Shown piece after piece: positions 6,010-6,613 of a stretch of 6,613 nt of DNA. The position numbers were made by a program, and so were the translations under genes. Position 1 is the first letter of the stretch. The number at the start of each line of letters is the position of its first letter. Under the pieces are notes generated by a model. It saw only the letters and a list, made by a program, of their open reading frames with translations. It did not search any database and was not told where the DNA came from. The stretch is from CAYSLC01 sp964431545 (GTDB lineage: Bacteria > Desulfobacterota > Desulfobacteria > Desulfobacterales > JAABSP01): assembly GCA_964431545.1 (NCBI GenBank), contig CAYSLC010000268.1, forward strand, positions 1-6,613. Direction: 5' to 3'.

Positions 6010-6613
6010 TCGATGTGGATCTCAAATCGCTGATTCTGCGGCTGAACCCGTTTTGCGCCAACTGCCTTCAGGACGCGGCGGGGCTGTGCGTTTCCCGCAC
6101 CCACTACGAAGTCACGGTGGAGCATTTTCTGGTCAAGATCCTGGAAAAGCCCCAGTCGGACTGGCCCCTGGCCTTCCGGCAGTTCGACATCGACGCGGGG
6201 CGGGTCCAGAAGGCCCTGGAGGAGGTGCTGGAAGGGTTCGCCACGGGCAACGCGGCCCGTCCGGCGTTCTCCCCGCTTCTCATTGAGCTGTTCCAGAACG
6301 CCTGGGTCATCGGCTCCATCGACCTGTCCGAACGGCGGATCCGCTCCGGCGCCATCCTCATGGCCTTTCTGGACAAACCTTCTTTTTTCGCCTCGGGCCG
6401 GTACCTGGACCTCATCAAACAGAACATGGGCCGGGACGCCCTGAAAAAGGAATTCCGGCACATCGCCGATGCCTCCCTGGAAAAAGACGGGACCCCGTCG
6501 GCCGGTCCGGCGGCGGGGGCCCCGGCCGGCGGCGCGCCGGCGGGCGATTCGGCCCTGGCCCGGTTCTGCATCGATTTCACCCAACGGGCGAAGGAGGGGA
6601 AGATCGATCCGGT
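6006..6613 (+). CDS. tssH: TssH/ClpV, AAA+ ATPase of the T6SS, N-terminal part (3' truncated by window edge)
   Basis: ClpV hexamers bind the contracted TssB/TssC sheath and use ATP hydrolysis to dismantle it for reuse. Only 202 full codons are visible. Residues 1-155 form the Clp N-type domain: LKSLILRLNPFC (6-17), the AAGLCVSRTHYEVTVEHFL block (24-42), PAFSPLLIELFQNAW (86-100) and RIRSGAILMAFL (111-122). This is the ClpV rather than ClpB flavour of the domain. A Gly/Ala/Pro-rich linker (161-180) leads into ALARFCIDFTQRAKEGKIDP (183-202), the lead-in to the first AAA+ module. The Walker A and B motifs would lie beyond the window, so ATPase integrity cannot be checked. AAGGAG (5992-5997) sits 8 nt before the ATG, and the start overlaps the tssG stop in an ATGA. 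Three cysteines in the first helices (17, 20, 28) are noteworthy. Confidence 0.96.
   Translation, partial: MIDVDLKSLILRLNPFCANCLQDAAGLCVSRTHYEVTVEHFLVKILEKPQSDWPLAFRQFDIDAGRVQKALEEVLEGFATGNAARPAFSPLLIELFQNAWVIGSIDLSERRIRSGAILMAFLDKPSFFASGRYLDLIKQNMGRDALKKEFRHIADASLEKDGTPSAGPAAGAPAGGAPAGDSALARFCIDFTQRAKEGKIDP

Overview
This window is one contiguous, all-plus-strand segment of a type VI secretion system (T6SS) core operon. In order it holds the C-terminal part of tssA (running off the left edge), tssB, tssC, hcp (tssD), tssE, tssF (interrupted by a 100-N assembly gap), tssG, and the first 202 codons of tssH/clpV (running off the right edge). Each assignment rests on family motifs read directly from the translations. 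No RNA gene, insertion sequence, CRISPR array, origin or integration site was seen.

The DNA is very GC-rich. The proteins look like those of a Gram-negative proteobacterium in the broad sense. The Hcp start (MPMTSYL), its DDW ending and the TssC sequence style resemble what I recall from deltaproteobacterial (Desulfobacterota) T6SS clusters. That placement is an impression, not a computed result. The run of exactly 100 Ns points to a draft or metagenomic scaffold.

Layout: 3-935 tssA (baseplate and sheath-assembly cap); 1003-1491 tssB and 1525-3012 tssC (the two sheath subunits); 3063-3551 hcp (inner tube); a strong GC-rich hairpin at 3561-3608; 3630-4040 tssE, 4046-4945 tssF and 4942-6009 tssG (three baseplate wedge proteins); 6006-6613 tssH (AAA+ ATPase that recycles contracted sheath). 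Spacing tightens along the operon, from 67, 33, 50 and 78 bp down to 5 bp, and then to two 4-bp ATGA overlaps. This suggests translational coupling of the baseplate and ClpV genes, while the sheath and tube genes have their own strong ribosome binding sites.

Together these genes encode the contractile tail: TssE/F/G form the baseplate wedge, Hcp stacks into the tube, TssB/C polymerise around it under TssA control, and TssH disassembles the sheath after firing. The membrane complex (TssJ/L/M), TssK, VgrG, PAAR and effectors are not in this window. I see a canonical system, not a new one. The points most worth a second look are the hairpin after hcp, the gap hiding about 1 kb of tssF, and some unusual residues in TssC, Hcp and TssH.
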